From: Liopterus haemorrhoidalis
Taxonomy: Eukaryota; Arthropoda; Insecta; Coleoptera; Dytiscidae
Reading direction: 5' to 3'
NCBI GenBank assembly: GCA_963971575.1
Contig: OZ020611.1
Span: 240,522,654 to 240,586,653 of the forward strand
Length of the DNA stretch: 64,000 nt
In this document: positions 32,111 through 42,727 of the stretch, in pieces
Numbering within the stretch: position 1 is the stretch's first letter
Layout of the letters: each line of letters opens with the position of its first letter
Position numbers and translations under genes: made by a program
Notes under the pieces: model-generated
What the model was told of the DNA's origin: nothing
Database searches by the model: none
Seen by the model: only the letters and a program-made list of their open reading frames with translations

Positions 32111-33396
32111 CCAGGTCTACAAGTATGAAATGCGGATTTTTTTTTAAAATAAAACACATTAAACTCAAAAGAACAGTAAAAGTTTATTTATTCAAAGTAT
32201 GCTCCATTAGAAGTTATACATTTTTCCCATCTTTCAGGCAATTTGTGAATACCTCGCCAGTAGAACTCTTCCCCTTTCCCCGCAAACCTTTCATCTAGCC
32301 ATTCTTTCACAGTTTCATATGAACAAAAGTGCTGCTCGGCAAGTGCGTGTCCCATGGATGCGAACAAGTGGTAATCTAAAGGGGCCAAGTCTGGTGAGTA
32401 AGCGGCATGGGGTAGCACTTCCCACTTGAGTGCCTCCAATGTGTTGCAAACTTCTTTTGCCTTATGTGATGGAGCGTTATCGTGAAGAAAGATTACCTTG
32501 TGCTGTCTTCTTTCGTATTCTGGTCGTTTTCTTAGCAGCGAATGGTTCAATTCGATCAGTTGTTGTTGGTAGCGTTGGGTATTATCTGTTTCACCAGGTT
32601 TTAACAATTCATAATAGACCACACCCTTTTGGTCCCACCAAGTACAGAGCATTGTCTTTTTGCCAAAGAGATTCGGTCTTGCAGTTGATGTGGATGGTGA
32701 GCCTGGGTTCACCCATGATTTTTTGCGTTTGGGATTTTCAAAATAAATCCATTTTTCATCGCCAGTAATGATACGATGCAAAAAAGACTTTCTTTTGTAT
32801 CGTGCAAGCAAAATTTCACAAGTGTTTTTGCGTTTTTCTATCTGCCTCTCATTCAATGCATGTGGAACCCATCTGCCGACTTTCTGGATCTTACCCATCT
32901 CTCGTAGGCGATTGGAAACAGCTGGTTGACTAACGCCTAACTGCTCTGCTAGTTGTTTTTGTGATTGACTATCGTCTTCCTGTAGCAATGTTTCCAATTT
33001 TGTATCTTCATATTTTTTTGGAGGTTTTCCATGTTCTTTGTCTGTAAGATCAAAGTCACCATTTTTGAAACGCCGAAACCATCGTTCATACGTATCTTGC
33101 GATGGAGCATATTCACCATAAGCTTCTCGAAGCAGTCGGTATGATTTAGCAGCAGTTTTTTTGAAATGAAAACAAAACAGTAGTACTGTCCGCGAATGCT
33201 CTTTATTTGGCACAAAATTTGACATTTTTAACACAGTAAAATAAAACTATATGATCACTTTTCAAATTATAACCTATACGCATTTGACACTTAATGATAA
33301 CTTAACAAAACGCCATATGTGTTGAAACTTTGAACTGTACACTATGTTTGCGCGGCAAGTTTGAAAAAAATCCGCATTTCATACTTGTAGACCTGG
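32111..33396 (-). mobile_element. intact DD34D mariner transposon, 1,286 bp
   Basis: Matching terminal inverted repeats begin ccaggtctacaagtatgaaa at 32111 and end with the inverse at 33396, with TA duplications at 32109-32110 and 33397-33398. The two TIRs show no mismatch over about 30 bp. The single ORF is uninterrupted. Size and organisation are canonical for mariner. It is inserted in a LINE 3' UTR. Confidence 0.96.
32188..33234 (-). CDS. mariner transposase, intact (348 aa)
   Basis: Cut-and-paste DD34D transposase, acting in the nucleus on its own TIRs. An N-terminal helix-turn-helix (about residues 20-60, YERWFRRFKNGDFDL) is followed by a second one (about 85-115, LAEQLGVSQPAVSNRL) and WVPHAL. 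Catalytic residues: Asp in ITGDEKW (about 158), Asp in LHDNAPSH (about 251), Asp in SPDLAPLDYHLF (about 286), with 34 residues between the last two. It ends LPERWEKCITSNGAYFE, the usual C-terminal motif. ATG at 33232-33234; a second in-frame ATG lies three codons downstream (MSNF) and may be the true start. Length is the family norm. No stop, frameshift or missing catalytic residue seen. Confidence 0.96.
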   Translation of the reverse strand: MLKMSNFVPNKEHSRTVLLFCFHFKKTAAKSYRLLREAYGEYAPSQDTYERWFRRFKNGDFDLTDKEHGKPPKKYEDTKLETLLQEDDSQSQKQLAEQLGVSQPAVSNRLREMGKIQKVGRWVPHALNERQIEKRKNTCEILLARYKRKSFLHRIITGDEKWIYFENPKRKKSWVNPGSPSTSTARPNLFGKKTMLCTWWDQKGVVYYELLKPGETDNTQRYQQQLIELNHSLLRKRPEYERRQHKVIFLHDNAPSHKAKEVCNTLEALKWEVLPHAAYSPDLAPLDYHLFASMGHALAEQHFCSYETVKEWLDERFAGKGEEFYWRGIHKLPERWEKCITSNGAYFE

Positions 33397-33511
33397 TATA
33401 ATTGTAAATTGTGTAGAAAATTTGTGTTTTTTTGTATTTTCTTAGTGAACATTTTACTGGTTAGTCCTGTATATGTTCCAAATAAATAAATAAATAAATA
33501 AATAAATAAAT

Positions 33512-33841
33512 GAATTATATTGTATTATTGGCAATCCTTTTTAATATTGCAATGACCCTTTTCCTTCACAGTTGGTAATCATGAGACAAACAGATGCGAA
33601 AGGTAGTGTCTATATTTGGCAAACAAGACTCCAAAGAATTGTTGGTTATCAAACGGTATAATTCCTCAAGGACCTTTTGAATCCAGTATTAGAAGCAAGA
33701 CCAGTTTTCAATAAATTATAAAGAATCTTCACAAAGACTTTCTTCCAGATCTTTCGGATTCAATTTATGTTCTGAAGATTTCTTTACAAACTCTTTAAGT
33801 TTAAATTTCTTTAGCTTGTAAAAGTACAAAGTGCAAAAGAC
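33512..33841. other. unassigned AT-rich sequence
   Basis: No gene, repeat or regulatory motif recognised. Confidence 0.4.
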
Positions 33842-34785
33842 CCCCTTTTTAGGGTTTTGTAGGTATGACTACCAAAAAGCATTTATAACCTCATGTGTCT
33901 GTCTGTCTGCCTGTCTGTACAATAGAAATTGTAACCAAACGGCTTAATGTAGAAAGTTGAAATTTGGCATGCTTGTACAACTCTTTGCCCCGCATGTAGG
34001 GAAAATATTGAGAGTTCAAAGAAACATCCCGAAATTAGTATAACCCAATATGTTTTTACTGAAAAAATAAATATATTTTTTAAAATTCTGAGTAGCATAT
34101 CATCGAAACCTCTGAATGCATTGATTAACAGGAAAGTTTTTATTTTTGTAAAATCATTTTTTTTAATGGAATTTTTGCCGAAAATATGAGGAAGTATGGT
34201 AATACTTCCCAGAAATGTTGATGTAAAAATGTGAAAAAAAAATCTCTACAATATATATTGATGGGAACTGGAAAAGTTGAAAAAAAATTTTTGATCAGAT
34301 TAGTTTTTCGAAAAATATCGAATTCTTTTTCATTGACGAAAAAAATGTTTTTTTAAAATTTATTTTGTGGTATCAATAGACGTAGATTAAAGAACAAAAG
34401 GTAGTTTATTTAAATTCGTTTTTTTTTAACACAATTTTACCCAAAAATGTTCTAAAAAAGTTCTTGTCCCGCACCGTTATACCCAAAGAGGTTAAACTAA
34501 AAATCTGAAAATTTATACTTTTTTTTTTTTTATTTTTTTATTTAATGGCCTTTGCTGCTGTGGCAATTAGCCAGGACAATTTTTATTTGAGAAAATTTCC
34601 ATGCCTGAACGGGATTCGAACCCGAGACCTTCGCAACGCAGAGCACATGTGTTACCACTACGCTACGCCGGTCGGCAAATTATACTTAATGTACATTGAT
34701 CTGAGCCAGAAACCTACGTGAAGAATTTTTGTTCATATTTCTTGGACCAGGTCTACACGGATTAATTCGGATTTTGGATTCTTGC
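33842..34785 (+). mobile_element. HINE-like repeat, prime subfamily, with SINE insertion
   Basis: Starts agggttttgtaggtatgac at 33849, then a short GTCT tract (33897-33919) and caaacggctta. The interior differs from the main subfamily (cccagaggggtt-type block, gacgtagattaaagaacaaa). A SINE is inserted at 34521-34676. The hairpin end is not found, so it is truncated near 34785. Confidence 0.65.
34521..34676 (-). mobile_element. tRNA-derived SINE with 11-12-bp TSD
   Basis: The minus strand starts with a tRNA-like head, gaccggcgtagcgtagtgg (A box) and gggttcgaatcccgtt (B box), then about 55 bp of body and an A-rich tail (T run at 34521-34545). The duplication aaatttatactt (34509-34520) and aaattatactt (34677-34687) frames it. 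Full-length, likely mobilised by a LINE of the host. Its promoter would be internal, transcribed by RNA polymerase III. Confidence 0.9.
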
Positions 34786-35217
34786 TGTATTCATAAATAT
34801 TTATTTGCTTTTATATTTCCATAAAATTCGTCACAATCGGAAAAACACAAACCACTTTTAATAAACAAAATTAAAATCACAAGATTTCGGCATTATCCAT
34901 CATAAAAACGTTAACACTCTATACTTGACCCGTAAAACATTAAGATAAATTTATTGAAACATTTCATTGAAAACATCAAACCTATTGACCTACATAAAAA
35001 CGAAATGCGTATATCATATCATTTCTACAATTGGTCAACTGTATCAACATGCTCAACTTCCTGATTTAAACAAATTCAGTTGCATTTGACGTAATTAATT
35101 GATATTTTGTTTTATTATCCAACTTAAACACACAATGACTTAACCTATATTCAGTGGCGTCTCTTGCAGTGGGGTTACCCGGTGCGATAATGTATGTCAC
35201 CTTTTTTTAAATAAAAA
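34786..35217. other. AT-rich, isolated hAT-like terminus
   Basis: 35154-35190 (cagtggcgtctcttgcagtgg) resembles a hAT end; no partner found. The rest is unassigned. Confidence 0.4.
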
Positions 35218-35460
35218 CATGTATGTGAAGTGTGAATTTTCACACATTTCAGGATTTTGTAGGTATTTAATAAGCGTAAAATGTGTAACAGAATTATGAA
35301 TGTCTCAACAGATTTTTTATAATCACTTTTATCTGATATTTGAGTCCATTTAATTTGTTTAAACTAAATTCAAATATTTTACGAAAATTACGTAATGATA
35401 AAATATAAATTGTATATTTTTTTCTCTATTGGCTTCGTATCTAAGTCTTCATTAAATTAA
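35218..35460 (-). mobile_element. HINE-like repeat, hairpin-end fragment
   Basis: Contains tgtgaagtgtgaattttcac and aggattttgtaggtattt, the hairpin end of the family; the interior diverges after about 200 bp. It ends where the pogo-like element is inserted. Confidence 0.65.
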
Positions 35461-35471
35461 TAAGAAATATA

Positions 35472-36048
35472 CAGACGATTCCGCTTAATTGGGCCACCGG
35501 TTAATTGGGGCAGCCGCTTATTTGGGACAAATCTCAAAGAACAGAAACCAAACCAAGGAACCAACAATAAATTTACATGTTTAATTGGGACAACATTCCG
35601 CTTAATTGGGACAGTTAAGATCACAGTACATATTATGTTACACTTATTCTCAAGAAAATGTACAAAGAATTTAATATTACAGCGTTATTTTATGCAGGAA
35701 GGAAATGAAGGGAGCCCTACATCCGCACTGAATACCTGTGCTGATTTTGTAGAAGTGAAATGTTACAAAAACAAAAGACAGACTACACTTGACGCATTTT
35801 TGCATTGAATTAAATTGTATGTACCTATTTATTATTTTATTTTGGAATTTATTATTATTTTTTCTTAAAAGTTTATATTTTTTGGTTATATGTAATTTAT
35901 AGTTTTGTCCAAGAGTTTATAAAATAAAATTATTGAAAGAAAAATATGCATAGTTTAATTTTATGTGAAATTCGCTTAATTGGGGCAGCCACTTAATTGG
36001 GCCAAAATGCCTAAGTCCCGATGTGTCCCAATTAAGCGGAATCGACTG
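35472..36048 (+). mobile_element. pogo/Tigger-like non-autonomous element (577 bp)
   Basis: The ends cagacgattccgcttaattg and its near-exact inverse (cgattccgcttaattggg) are flanked by TA at 35470-35471 and 36049-36050. Several further copies of cttaattggg lie just inside each end, as is typical of pogo subterminal binding sites. It retains only the 3' end of a transposase gene. Confidence 0.9.
35695..35808 (+). pseudogene. C-terminal remnant of a pogo-type transposase
   Basis: About 37 codons read EGNEGSPTSALNTCADFVEV and end KNKRQTTLDAFLH then TGA. A terminal QTTLDxF motif is typical of Tigger/jerky-like pogo transposases. All upstream domains (CENPB helix-turn-helix, DDE) are deleted. Confidence 0.65.
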
Positions 36049-36189
36049 TATTGATAAATGGCTTCTATAGCAGGTTCATGACTATTATACATTATTTATT
36101 CCTCTTAGGTACTTAAACAAGACGTATAATGATCGAGCCGCCTACTGATCGGGTTCATGAGTGCAAGCTTCTAACGAACGCAACTAGAT

Positions 36190-36545
36190 TCTCGGCTGTT
36201 AATTTTTTTTTTATTTTATTTTTAATATAAAAAAAAATACATACACTACCTTAGTCATAAATACAAAAGATACATAACATTTTTAGCTATAATTTAGCCA
36301 TGAATTAAAACATTAATTTTGTCAATAACACAGAAACTGTAATATCTTCCAAAACCGAAATCCGACCAAAAATTCCTCTCGTACGTTTCTGGTTTAGACT
36401 AATGAACATTTTTTTTTAATTTAGAATTTTTTCAGATTTTTAGTTTAACCCCTTTCGGTAAAATGGTGCGAGACCGTGAAATTATAATACCTTTTTTGGA
36501 AAATTAAAAAACTACTTTTTGTTTCTTAATCTACGTCTTACGGGG
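36190..36545 (-). mobile_element. HINE prime-subfamily interior fragment
   Basis: Shares with 34380-34500 and 51240-51480 (inverted) the blocks ttcctctcgtacgtttctggt, tttttagtttaacccctt and tttcttaatctacgtctta. The foldback at 36556 interrupts it in a G-rich stretch. Confidence 0.6.
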
Positions 36546-36555
36546 GGGAGGGGGG

Positions 36556-37268
36556 GTCTGATAACCACATTTTAAGTATATTTTAGTGATTTTTTTTCAA
36601 ATCTATGTTTAACTTTATTCATTTTCAAACTAAGTACATATATAAAGTATGTTTTGAAGAAGATACAAAAAAATTTTGAAGGCAAAATATGGCGAAATGA
36701 GCCAGCTGTAGCAAATCTTCTCAGACTCCGGGAAAAAATTTGATTTTGCGGTGACCAGCATAACTCGTCACTGGATCATCTGAAATCAAAAATCCAAAAA
36801 GATTTTGTTAGTTTATGAGTTTGCCGAGGTAATGAAGTTGAGTTTTTATTTTTAAAATGATTTTTCGGTTTTTAGCGTTACTAAGAAGACAAAAAAAATT
36901 AAATCCTCTTAAAAAAAACCTTAAAATGAGCATATTTGTGATTGTTAAATAAAAAAAAAAACATGAAAAAAAATATATCTCAACGTCGTTACCTCAGAAA
37001 ACTCATAAACTAACAAAATCTTTTTGGATTTTTATTTCAGATGATCCAGTGACGAGTTATGCAGGTCACCGCAAAATCTAATTTTTTTCCCGGAGTCTGA
37101 GAAGATTTGCCACAGCTGGCTCATTTCGCCATATTTTGCCTTCAAAATTTGTTTGTATCTTCTTCAGAACTTACTTTATATATGTACTTAGTTTGAAAAT
37201 GAATAAATTTAACCATAGATTTGAAAAAAATTCACAAAAATATGCTTAAAATGTGGTTATCAGAACCC
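36556..37268. mobile_element. long-armed foldback element (about 290-bp arms)
   Basis: The left arm 36557-36845 and the right arm about 36975-37265 are inverted copies with only scattered differences (for example gctgtagcaaatc and gctgtggcaaatc), around a spacer of about 130 bp. Both outer ends adjoin runs of G/C (36542-36556 and 37266-37276). No coding sequence. Transcripts would form a nearly perfect 290-bp duplex. Confidence 0.9.
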
Positions 37269-37276
37269 CCCCCCCT

Positions 37277-37535
37277 TAAGAGCTTTATTTTAATATCACC
37301 CAATAAATTTAAAAAAAAAATAAGATTTTCAACGACACAAAAAAAATCGATATTTTCTAAAAGCTAATCTCATCAATTATTCCTGTTGAACTATTCCGGT
37401 TCCCATCAATGTACATTATGGAGATTTTTTCAGAGTTTAAGAGCAATCCCTCTGGGAAATAGGTTGGAGGATAAAAGTTTTTTACATATTTTGAGCGTAA
37501 ATCCCATAAAAAAAAAAAAAAAATTATTTCTTATA
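37277..37535 (-). mobile_element. HINE prime-subfamily fragment
   Basis: Matches family blocks (ttcctgttgaactattccgg, catcaatgtacatta, tttgagcgtaaatccc). Continuation of the repeat interrupted by the foldback is likely but not collinear. Confidence 0.55.
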
Positions 37536-37539
37536 CACC

Positions 37540-37940
37540 ACGTCTCCAGTTTAACTAAGAAAAACAATTTATTTTTTAGAAATTCGACTTTATTCATCAA
37601 CATACTCTCCTTCAAGAATGATACATTCATTCCAACGCTACTAAAATTAAAAATATTAAAATTAATTAATTAATTTAAATCCAGCATACCAATCAGTAAT
37701 AGTTGATTTGCCTGGTGCAGAGTCTCTATAACGCTTATCAAGTCACTGTTTGGCTTCAACAGTATTTTTTCCCATCAAAAAACAATGTTTAATCAACATA
37801 CAAAATTCTTTTTATCCATTCTTTTGAAAATTACAAAACTGGAGTCAATAAAATCACTTTAACCTCTAAACTAATTGTCAGAATGTCATGAAATTTTGCA
37901 CACGTATCGTTTAAAGGTTGGTACTATCCAGAAATCATAT
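37540..37940 (-). pseudogene. mariner remnant: C-terminus joined to N-terminus
   Basis: Minus strand: RWNECIILEGEYVDE and stop (37550-37640), the last residues of a mariner transposase, sit next to an N-terminal piece reading YRDSAPGKSTITDWYAGF (37670-37760). The central catalytic region is deleted. The region to 37940 may be the 5' UTR and TIR. Confidence 0.6.
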
Positions 37941-37984
37941 GGGTCTGTCAACAGTGTTGCCATATATATATTTTTTCATTAATT

Positions 37985-38200
37985 ATCTACTTATTTGTTT
38001 ATATTTATCTGGGGATGTGTTTTTTGAGCTCTCAGTATTTTTTCTATATGTGAGACAAAAAGTTGTATAAGCATGCCAAATTTCAACATTTTATGTTCAG
38101 CCGTTTGGCTACAATTTCTACCGTACAGACTGGCGACTGACAGACAGACCGACAGACACAACGACAGATTTAAGACAATGTACGCACACAAAGGCGTGAG
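37985..38200 (-). mobile_element. HINE-like repeat, GTCT-end fragment
   Basis: Contains ttgtataagcatgccaaatttc, ccgtttggctacaattt and an imperfect GACA tract (38133-38160). The terminal agggtttt block is missing. Confidence 0.65.
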
Positions 38201-38787
38201 GGACGGGTGCCGAGAGACAAGAGAGGTACATGTCAGTAACTTTTGTCTCCGTAACGCGATTCCGTTACACTTCAATCGACAAAAGCGCCCATAGAAGTGT
38301 TTCACTTCAAAAATAAAATGTGTTTAATAGAATTTCTATTGTTATAGTTATTTTTGTTGCTGTATAAAAATGTCTAGGTCAGTCTTTACTTTCCTCGTAC
38401 ATTGCATAACATAAACATGGAAAGTACGCCAATGGTTAGCAGAGCTATGCGTTATTAAGTAACAAAAAATGTCGCCATCTTAGATAAACACTGTAATTTA
38501 TGGGAGTACACGATATTATCTTGATAATATATCATCTGGAGCTAGGCTTGAACTAGACGCATAGTGCACTCATGTACAAACTGCACTGGAAAGCTAACAA
38601 TTTTTTTGAGGCACTAAAAGAGATAGTTGGGCTGTTGGGATAGTGTTTTTGTATATGATTGCCGTGTGATTTGAATAAATAATTGGCAAGAAATACTGTC
38701 AACAAGAATATTGTCTATGAATAATAATATGTGTCTGCTGAACCCGAAACATGACTTGTTTTTTAAAATTAAGCGTTTAGATTAAGA
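38201..38787. other. no supported feature
   Basis: Mixed AT-rich sequence with no recognised coding or repeat motif. Confidence 0.4.
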
Positions 38788-39520
38788 GGGTTACCACTAG
38801 ATTATGTTTTTACAAACGACCACTAGATGGCAATATTGAAATGTGTCATTACTATATTCCTAAAATTTTACATTTGTTAGTGTGAAACCAGTGGCAGCTA
38901 ATAAATTGATCGAGTAGTTTCTTGACAGTGAGTGTTAAAAAAACAAGTTTGTGAAAAAAATTATATTACTCGTGAAGGTTTTAGTTGGATGATTTTTAAC
39001 GATTTTAATAAAGGCCTAACTCAACAACATTGCATAGATTCGCTTCGTTCAACTTTTGGTAATGAAGCACCATCAGAAAAGACTGTTTACAATTGGTTTG
39101 CAGAATTTCGTCGTGGACGTGCATCCGTCAGTGATGAATCTCGAGAAGGTCGACAAAAATCGATTGTGATTCAAAAAAACATCGATGCTGTTCGCAAAAT
39201 TATTCAAGAAGATCGGCATGTGACTTACCGTGGGATAGAGGCATCCTTTGGCATATCGCAGATTGCAATACATTTGAAAATCGCATTTTTGACCAAAATG
39301 ACGCCTTATTTGTTGGCAAATAATGTAAACAAATACATGCAATTGTTTCTACTTGTGGAAAATTTTAATTAGACAAACGTTTGAATTTCAAACGCTTTTA
39401 TCGTTTTAAACTTTGAAACGATAAATTTGGAAAATAAGGTTTCTCCTGTTCAAGAAGCTTTTAAAAAACGTGTACAAAAGTGTATTGAACAGCGAAGTCA
39501 TCATTTTGAACATTTAGTAT
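38788..39520 (+). mobile_element. mariner with TIR and N-terminal gene half
   Basis: The left end gggttaccactagattatgt matches the right end of the 46150-47335 copy (inverted). The gene (38935 onward) breaks off after about 130 codons, and 39430-39520 may be a decayed 3' part. Deleted copy. Confidence 0.75.
38932..39372 (+). pseudogene. mariner transposase N-terminal half
   Basis: Reads KKQVCEKNYITREGFSWMIF, LTQQHCIDSLRSTFGNEAP, VYNWFAEFRRGRASVSDESR and RHVTYRGIEASFGISQIAIH, the two helix-turn-helix modules of a mariner related to the copy at 46150-47335. The frame then runs into non-homologous sequence and ends at 39372. No catalytic domain. Confidence 0.8.
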
Positions 39521-39664
39521 AATAGGTAGATTACTTTTGAGTCACTAATCACTTATTATTTTGAAGACCACAAAAAGTCGATTTTCTCAAAAAGTTTGTT
39601 TTGCAAGGATATAAAAGTTTTATATCGTTCGAAAAGAGAAAAAAAGCTCTATAATAACTAATAA

Positions 39665-40383
39665 CTCTAAATACGTCCCAAATTTGCCGAGACATCCCCG
39701 AATTTCCGCCTTGCGTCCCGAATTGTCCTGAATTTTAGAAAAAGTACTTATTTTCAATATATACATATTTTAAATATATTTCAACTAAAATTAATTTCAT
39801 AAAAAAAAACAAATCTACCGAAAGGGTATTTTCCTTGATGAACAGCTTTTGGACAAGTGACAAGACTCAACTTGATATAGACACATTAAAAGCAATATTA
39901 CTGATTAAATTAAATTATGAAGAAAATTGGGCGGATTTTTATAAAACGCTTCAAAGCAAAAAAGACCTACTCAAAAAGATCCATAGGAAAAATATAAAAA
40001 GTTTTCTATACTAGCGTCAGCGAATCAACGCAGTTCCGTCACACGATGTAACAAACGATTGCATTGTTCCAGACAATACAGTCGTTTGTTACGTCATGTG
40101 ACTTAACTGCGTTGATTCGCCGACGCTAGTATACTGAATAATTTAAATGAATAATATTTTAAATCATTTTAAAAAAATACTGTGATTTTAATAATGTTTC
40201 TTTTAATAATATAACTTAATTATCTGTGATTAGACATTTTTATTTATTATATATTATATTTATATATTGTACATAATTTATATTAAAAAAAAAATGAATT
40301 AAACATATTCAAATATAATGAATAATTAACCCCCCGTTTATAAGCTCCGTCCCGAATTTTGAACTAAAAAATATGGTCATCTT
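39665..40383 (+). mobile_element. non-autonomous hAT-like element, copy 1
   Basis: Shares ends and interior with 55026-55668 in the opposite orientation: tttccgccttgcgtcccgaatt at one side and ccgtcccgaattttgaac, then atatggtcatctta at the other. It keeps a hAT transposase C-terminal remnant, frame about 39836-40010, with FWTSDKTQLDIDTLKAILL and LLKKIHRKNIKSF. A small MITE is inserted at 40009-40131. Confidence 0.75.
40009..40131. mobile_element. 123-bp palindromic MITE
   Basis: The ends tactagcgtcagcgaatcaa and its inverse extend about 50 bp inward (cgcagtt, cacatgacgtaacaaacg) with few mismatches; TA flanks. The whole element is nearly one hairpin. Confidence 0.9.
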
Positions 40384-40386
40384 ATA

Positions 40387-41665
40387 CAAGGTGTCACAAA
40401 AGAAATTTGATATTTAGTGGATCGATTAAAAAAAAAGTAAGCCGTATATAGAAAAAATGTTTATTAATTATTAAAATACACTTTTTGGGGATTTATTTCT
40501 TAAAAATAATATCGTCTAAATGTAGACCCTCGCGTTCTTGGCACGCATTTAATCGAACAGTAAAATTACTTATGACGTCTCGGCAGGTGGACTCAGGGAT
40601 GGCTGCCATTTCGTGACGGATATTTTCTTTCAAATGCGCCAGTGAAGTCGGTTTATTGGCGTAAACTTTAGATTTAAGATAACCCCCATAGGAAAAAGTC
40701 CATAGGGGTTAAATCTGGACTGCGTGGAGGCCAATTTATGTCACCTTTCCGGGAGATCAATTTGCCTGAGAAAATTTCACGAACACGTGGCAGAGACATA
40801 TTGGACGTGTGTGAAGTTGCTCCATCCTGTTGGAACCATGTTCTTTGGTTATAGCCAGGAAAGTTTTGCAGTACAGGTACCAAGAAGTTGTCTAACATCT
40901 CCACATAACGCTCTGAATTCACTGTAACTGCACGCCCCCTTTCGTCTTCAAAAAAGTAAGGGCCGATAATTCCTCGCGCCGACATCGCAGCCCATACGGT
41001 CACTTTAGGCGAATGTAGGGGTTTGCTTATTTACGTTCTGCTTATTTACGTGGCCATTAAGATGAAAATGAGCTTCATCCGAAAACAAAATGTTGGTAAA
41101 CGTTGAAAATCGCTCAATCACCTGATTTACGAAATTAAGCCTCTGACTGGCATCTTGGGGCTTTAATTCTTGCACCAATTGTATTTTGTAGGGGTGCAGC
41201 TTTAGGTCTTTGTGCATAATGCGATGTAATAATGATCTATGCACATTTAAAGCACTTGCGCGCTTCCGAATTGAAAGGTTCGGGTCGTCACGAACAGACT
41301 GATTAACATTCTCCATGTTTTCTACCGTTCTTGATGATCTAGGTTGCCCGGATTTTGATTTATCCAGCGTTGTACCAGTCTCTTCAAACTTTTTAACCCA
41401 ATGTCGAATGAGAGGAATGCTTGGCGCATCATTTAAGTGGCGAAAACCTCGAATACTGCAGAATTTTCTACGCGCTACAGTCGCCGAATCACCGTTTTTG
41501 TAAAACTCTCGCACGCATAACGCGCGGTCTGCTCCCGAGAAACGCTCCATAGCGACTAAATTCCCAAGAGCCAGGCTACCGATTGACATAACCCCCGCGC
41601 CCCTCGGATACGTTGCGTTCACGCAGAAAGCTAAATAAATATAAAATTTCTTTTGAGACACCTTG
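40387..41665 (-). mobile_element. rosa-type (DD41D) mariner, copy B, near full length
   Basis: TIR caaggtgtcacaaaagaaat at the left and the inverse at the right, TA at 40385-40386 and 41666-41667. 1,279 bp. Nearly identical to copy C (60208-61509). Confidence 0.95.
40493..41550 (-). pseudogene. DD41D mariner transposase, copy B
   Basis: MERFSG start at 41548-41550. The N-terminal half (to HFHLNGHVNKQN) is open. A local rearrangement at about 41000-41035 deletes the block encoding NPKRKHQKP and duplicates aacgtaaataagca, which shifts the frame. The C-terminal half then reads VTVWAAMSARGIIGPYFFED, WFQQDGATSHTS and NWPPRSPDLTPMDFFLW; an extra G near 40688 shifts it again. The second and third catalytic Asp are 41 residues apart. 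Stop at 40493-40495 after DDIIFKK. Confidence 0.92.
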
Positions 41666-41667
41666 TA

Positions 41668-42560
41668 CATAATATGTATAGGGGAAAAATTTTAAGATCG
41701 TAGCGCCACGCGGATTTTTTGAAACCATTCTAAATCAGATACCACTTGACATTTACTAGTAAATAATAGCGAAAAGTGTATCAAAAAACGACAAAAAATA
41801 AATAATTGTTTGGGATTTTCTGATTTTGTGAAGTGACATTACTTGTAAACATCTAAAATACTACATTTTGTGATCTGGTTTTAAGTTATGGCGGTTTTCC
41901 ATTGTCGATTATTTTAACTATATTGGGGGAAATAATAATTCCCGTGTTGTTTACCAAGGGGTAGAAATCTACAATGCTGGGCATATAATATTGTGTGGAG
42001 TCACTGAAAAAAACAGAGAGTTCATAAAGATTTATGCATTATGCCTACAAACTTGTGCATTACAAACCCACACACAATAACAGGAATTTTCAAGATATGC
42101 GATAATAAATACAAAATTGAAAATATTTTTTGTAGTCACTATCATTAAAATGTAATGAGCAAACTTTGATATAAGGGCTCACTTTTTTTTCAATTTTTAA
42201 ATTGTTTATCTAAACATCGCGTCGATTCCTAACCTCTTGCTTTCCCAATTTTGTTTCGAACCGTACGGTGTCTGATATTAGTGGAAACAAATGAAACGAT
42301 ATTTCCGGGTTTCTTCTTTTCAATGAATTGCACATAGGCACACAACAATATGTATTATACATTTTTCAATGATTATAATAAAACTTTAAAAACAAACTTC
42401 ATACAAAACCAATACACAAAACGAAATGTTATCTGATGTACACAAGTTCATGAAACGCTCACCAGATGGTAGGGTGCTTAGCTGCAAATCCCTATAGTGT
42501 AATTTGAAAAATAGTTATTAACTGCCGTGCCTCTTGCAAAACAAATGAAAAAAAAAAGGT
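41668..42560. other. no supported feature
   Basis: AT-rich sequence without recognised coding, repeat or TE ends. Confidence 0.4.
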
Positions 42561-42727
42561 TTGGAACCACTATAGACCGGCTCTCATTACCATGAATAAG
42601 TTTTATTTGAACAATATTTTTATTAAGGAAATAATCAAGTGTAACATAAGTGTTATCTCAGCCTGTATATCCTGCCTTGTAATTCCAATAATGATCGAAT
42701 TATTATTTTTTTATCAGTGCCAGTAGT

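Larger units (their letters stand above)
31400..33511 (+). mobile_element. LINE 3' end, split by an intact mariner
   Basis: Plus-strand coding debris (VVKDLGVLFDSKLTF in shifted frames, then a LINE C-terminus) is followed by an A run at 32042-32057, a 3' UTR, and the tail aaataaataaat (33480-33511). The mariner at 32111-33396 sits within the 3' UTR between duplicated TA's, and removing it restores a continuous LINE tail. Confidence 0.75.

Noticed and set aside
33418..33511. Possible target duplication for the mariner beyond TA
   Set aside because: The aaataaat run is the tail of the host LINE, not part of the mariner.
34608..34676. Functional tRNA gene
   Set aside because: The head has A and B boxes but lacks a pairing acceptor stem, and an A-tailed body with a TSD shows it is a SINE.
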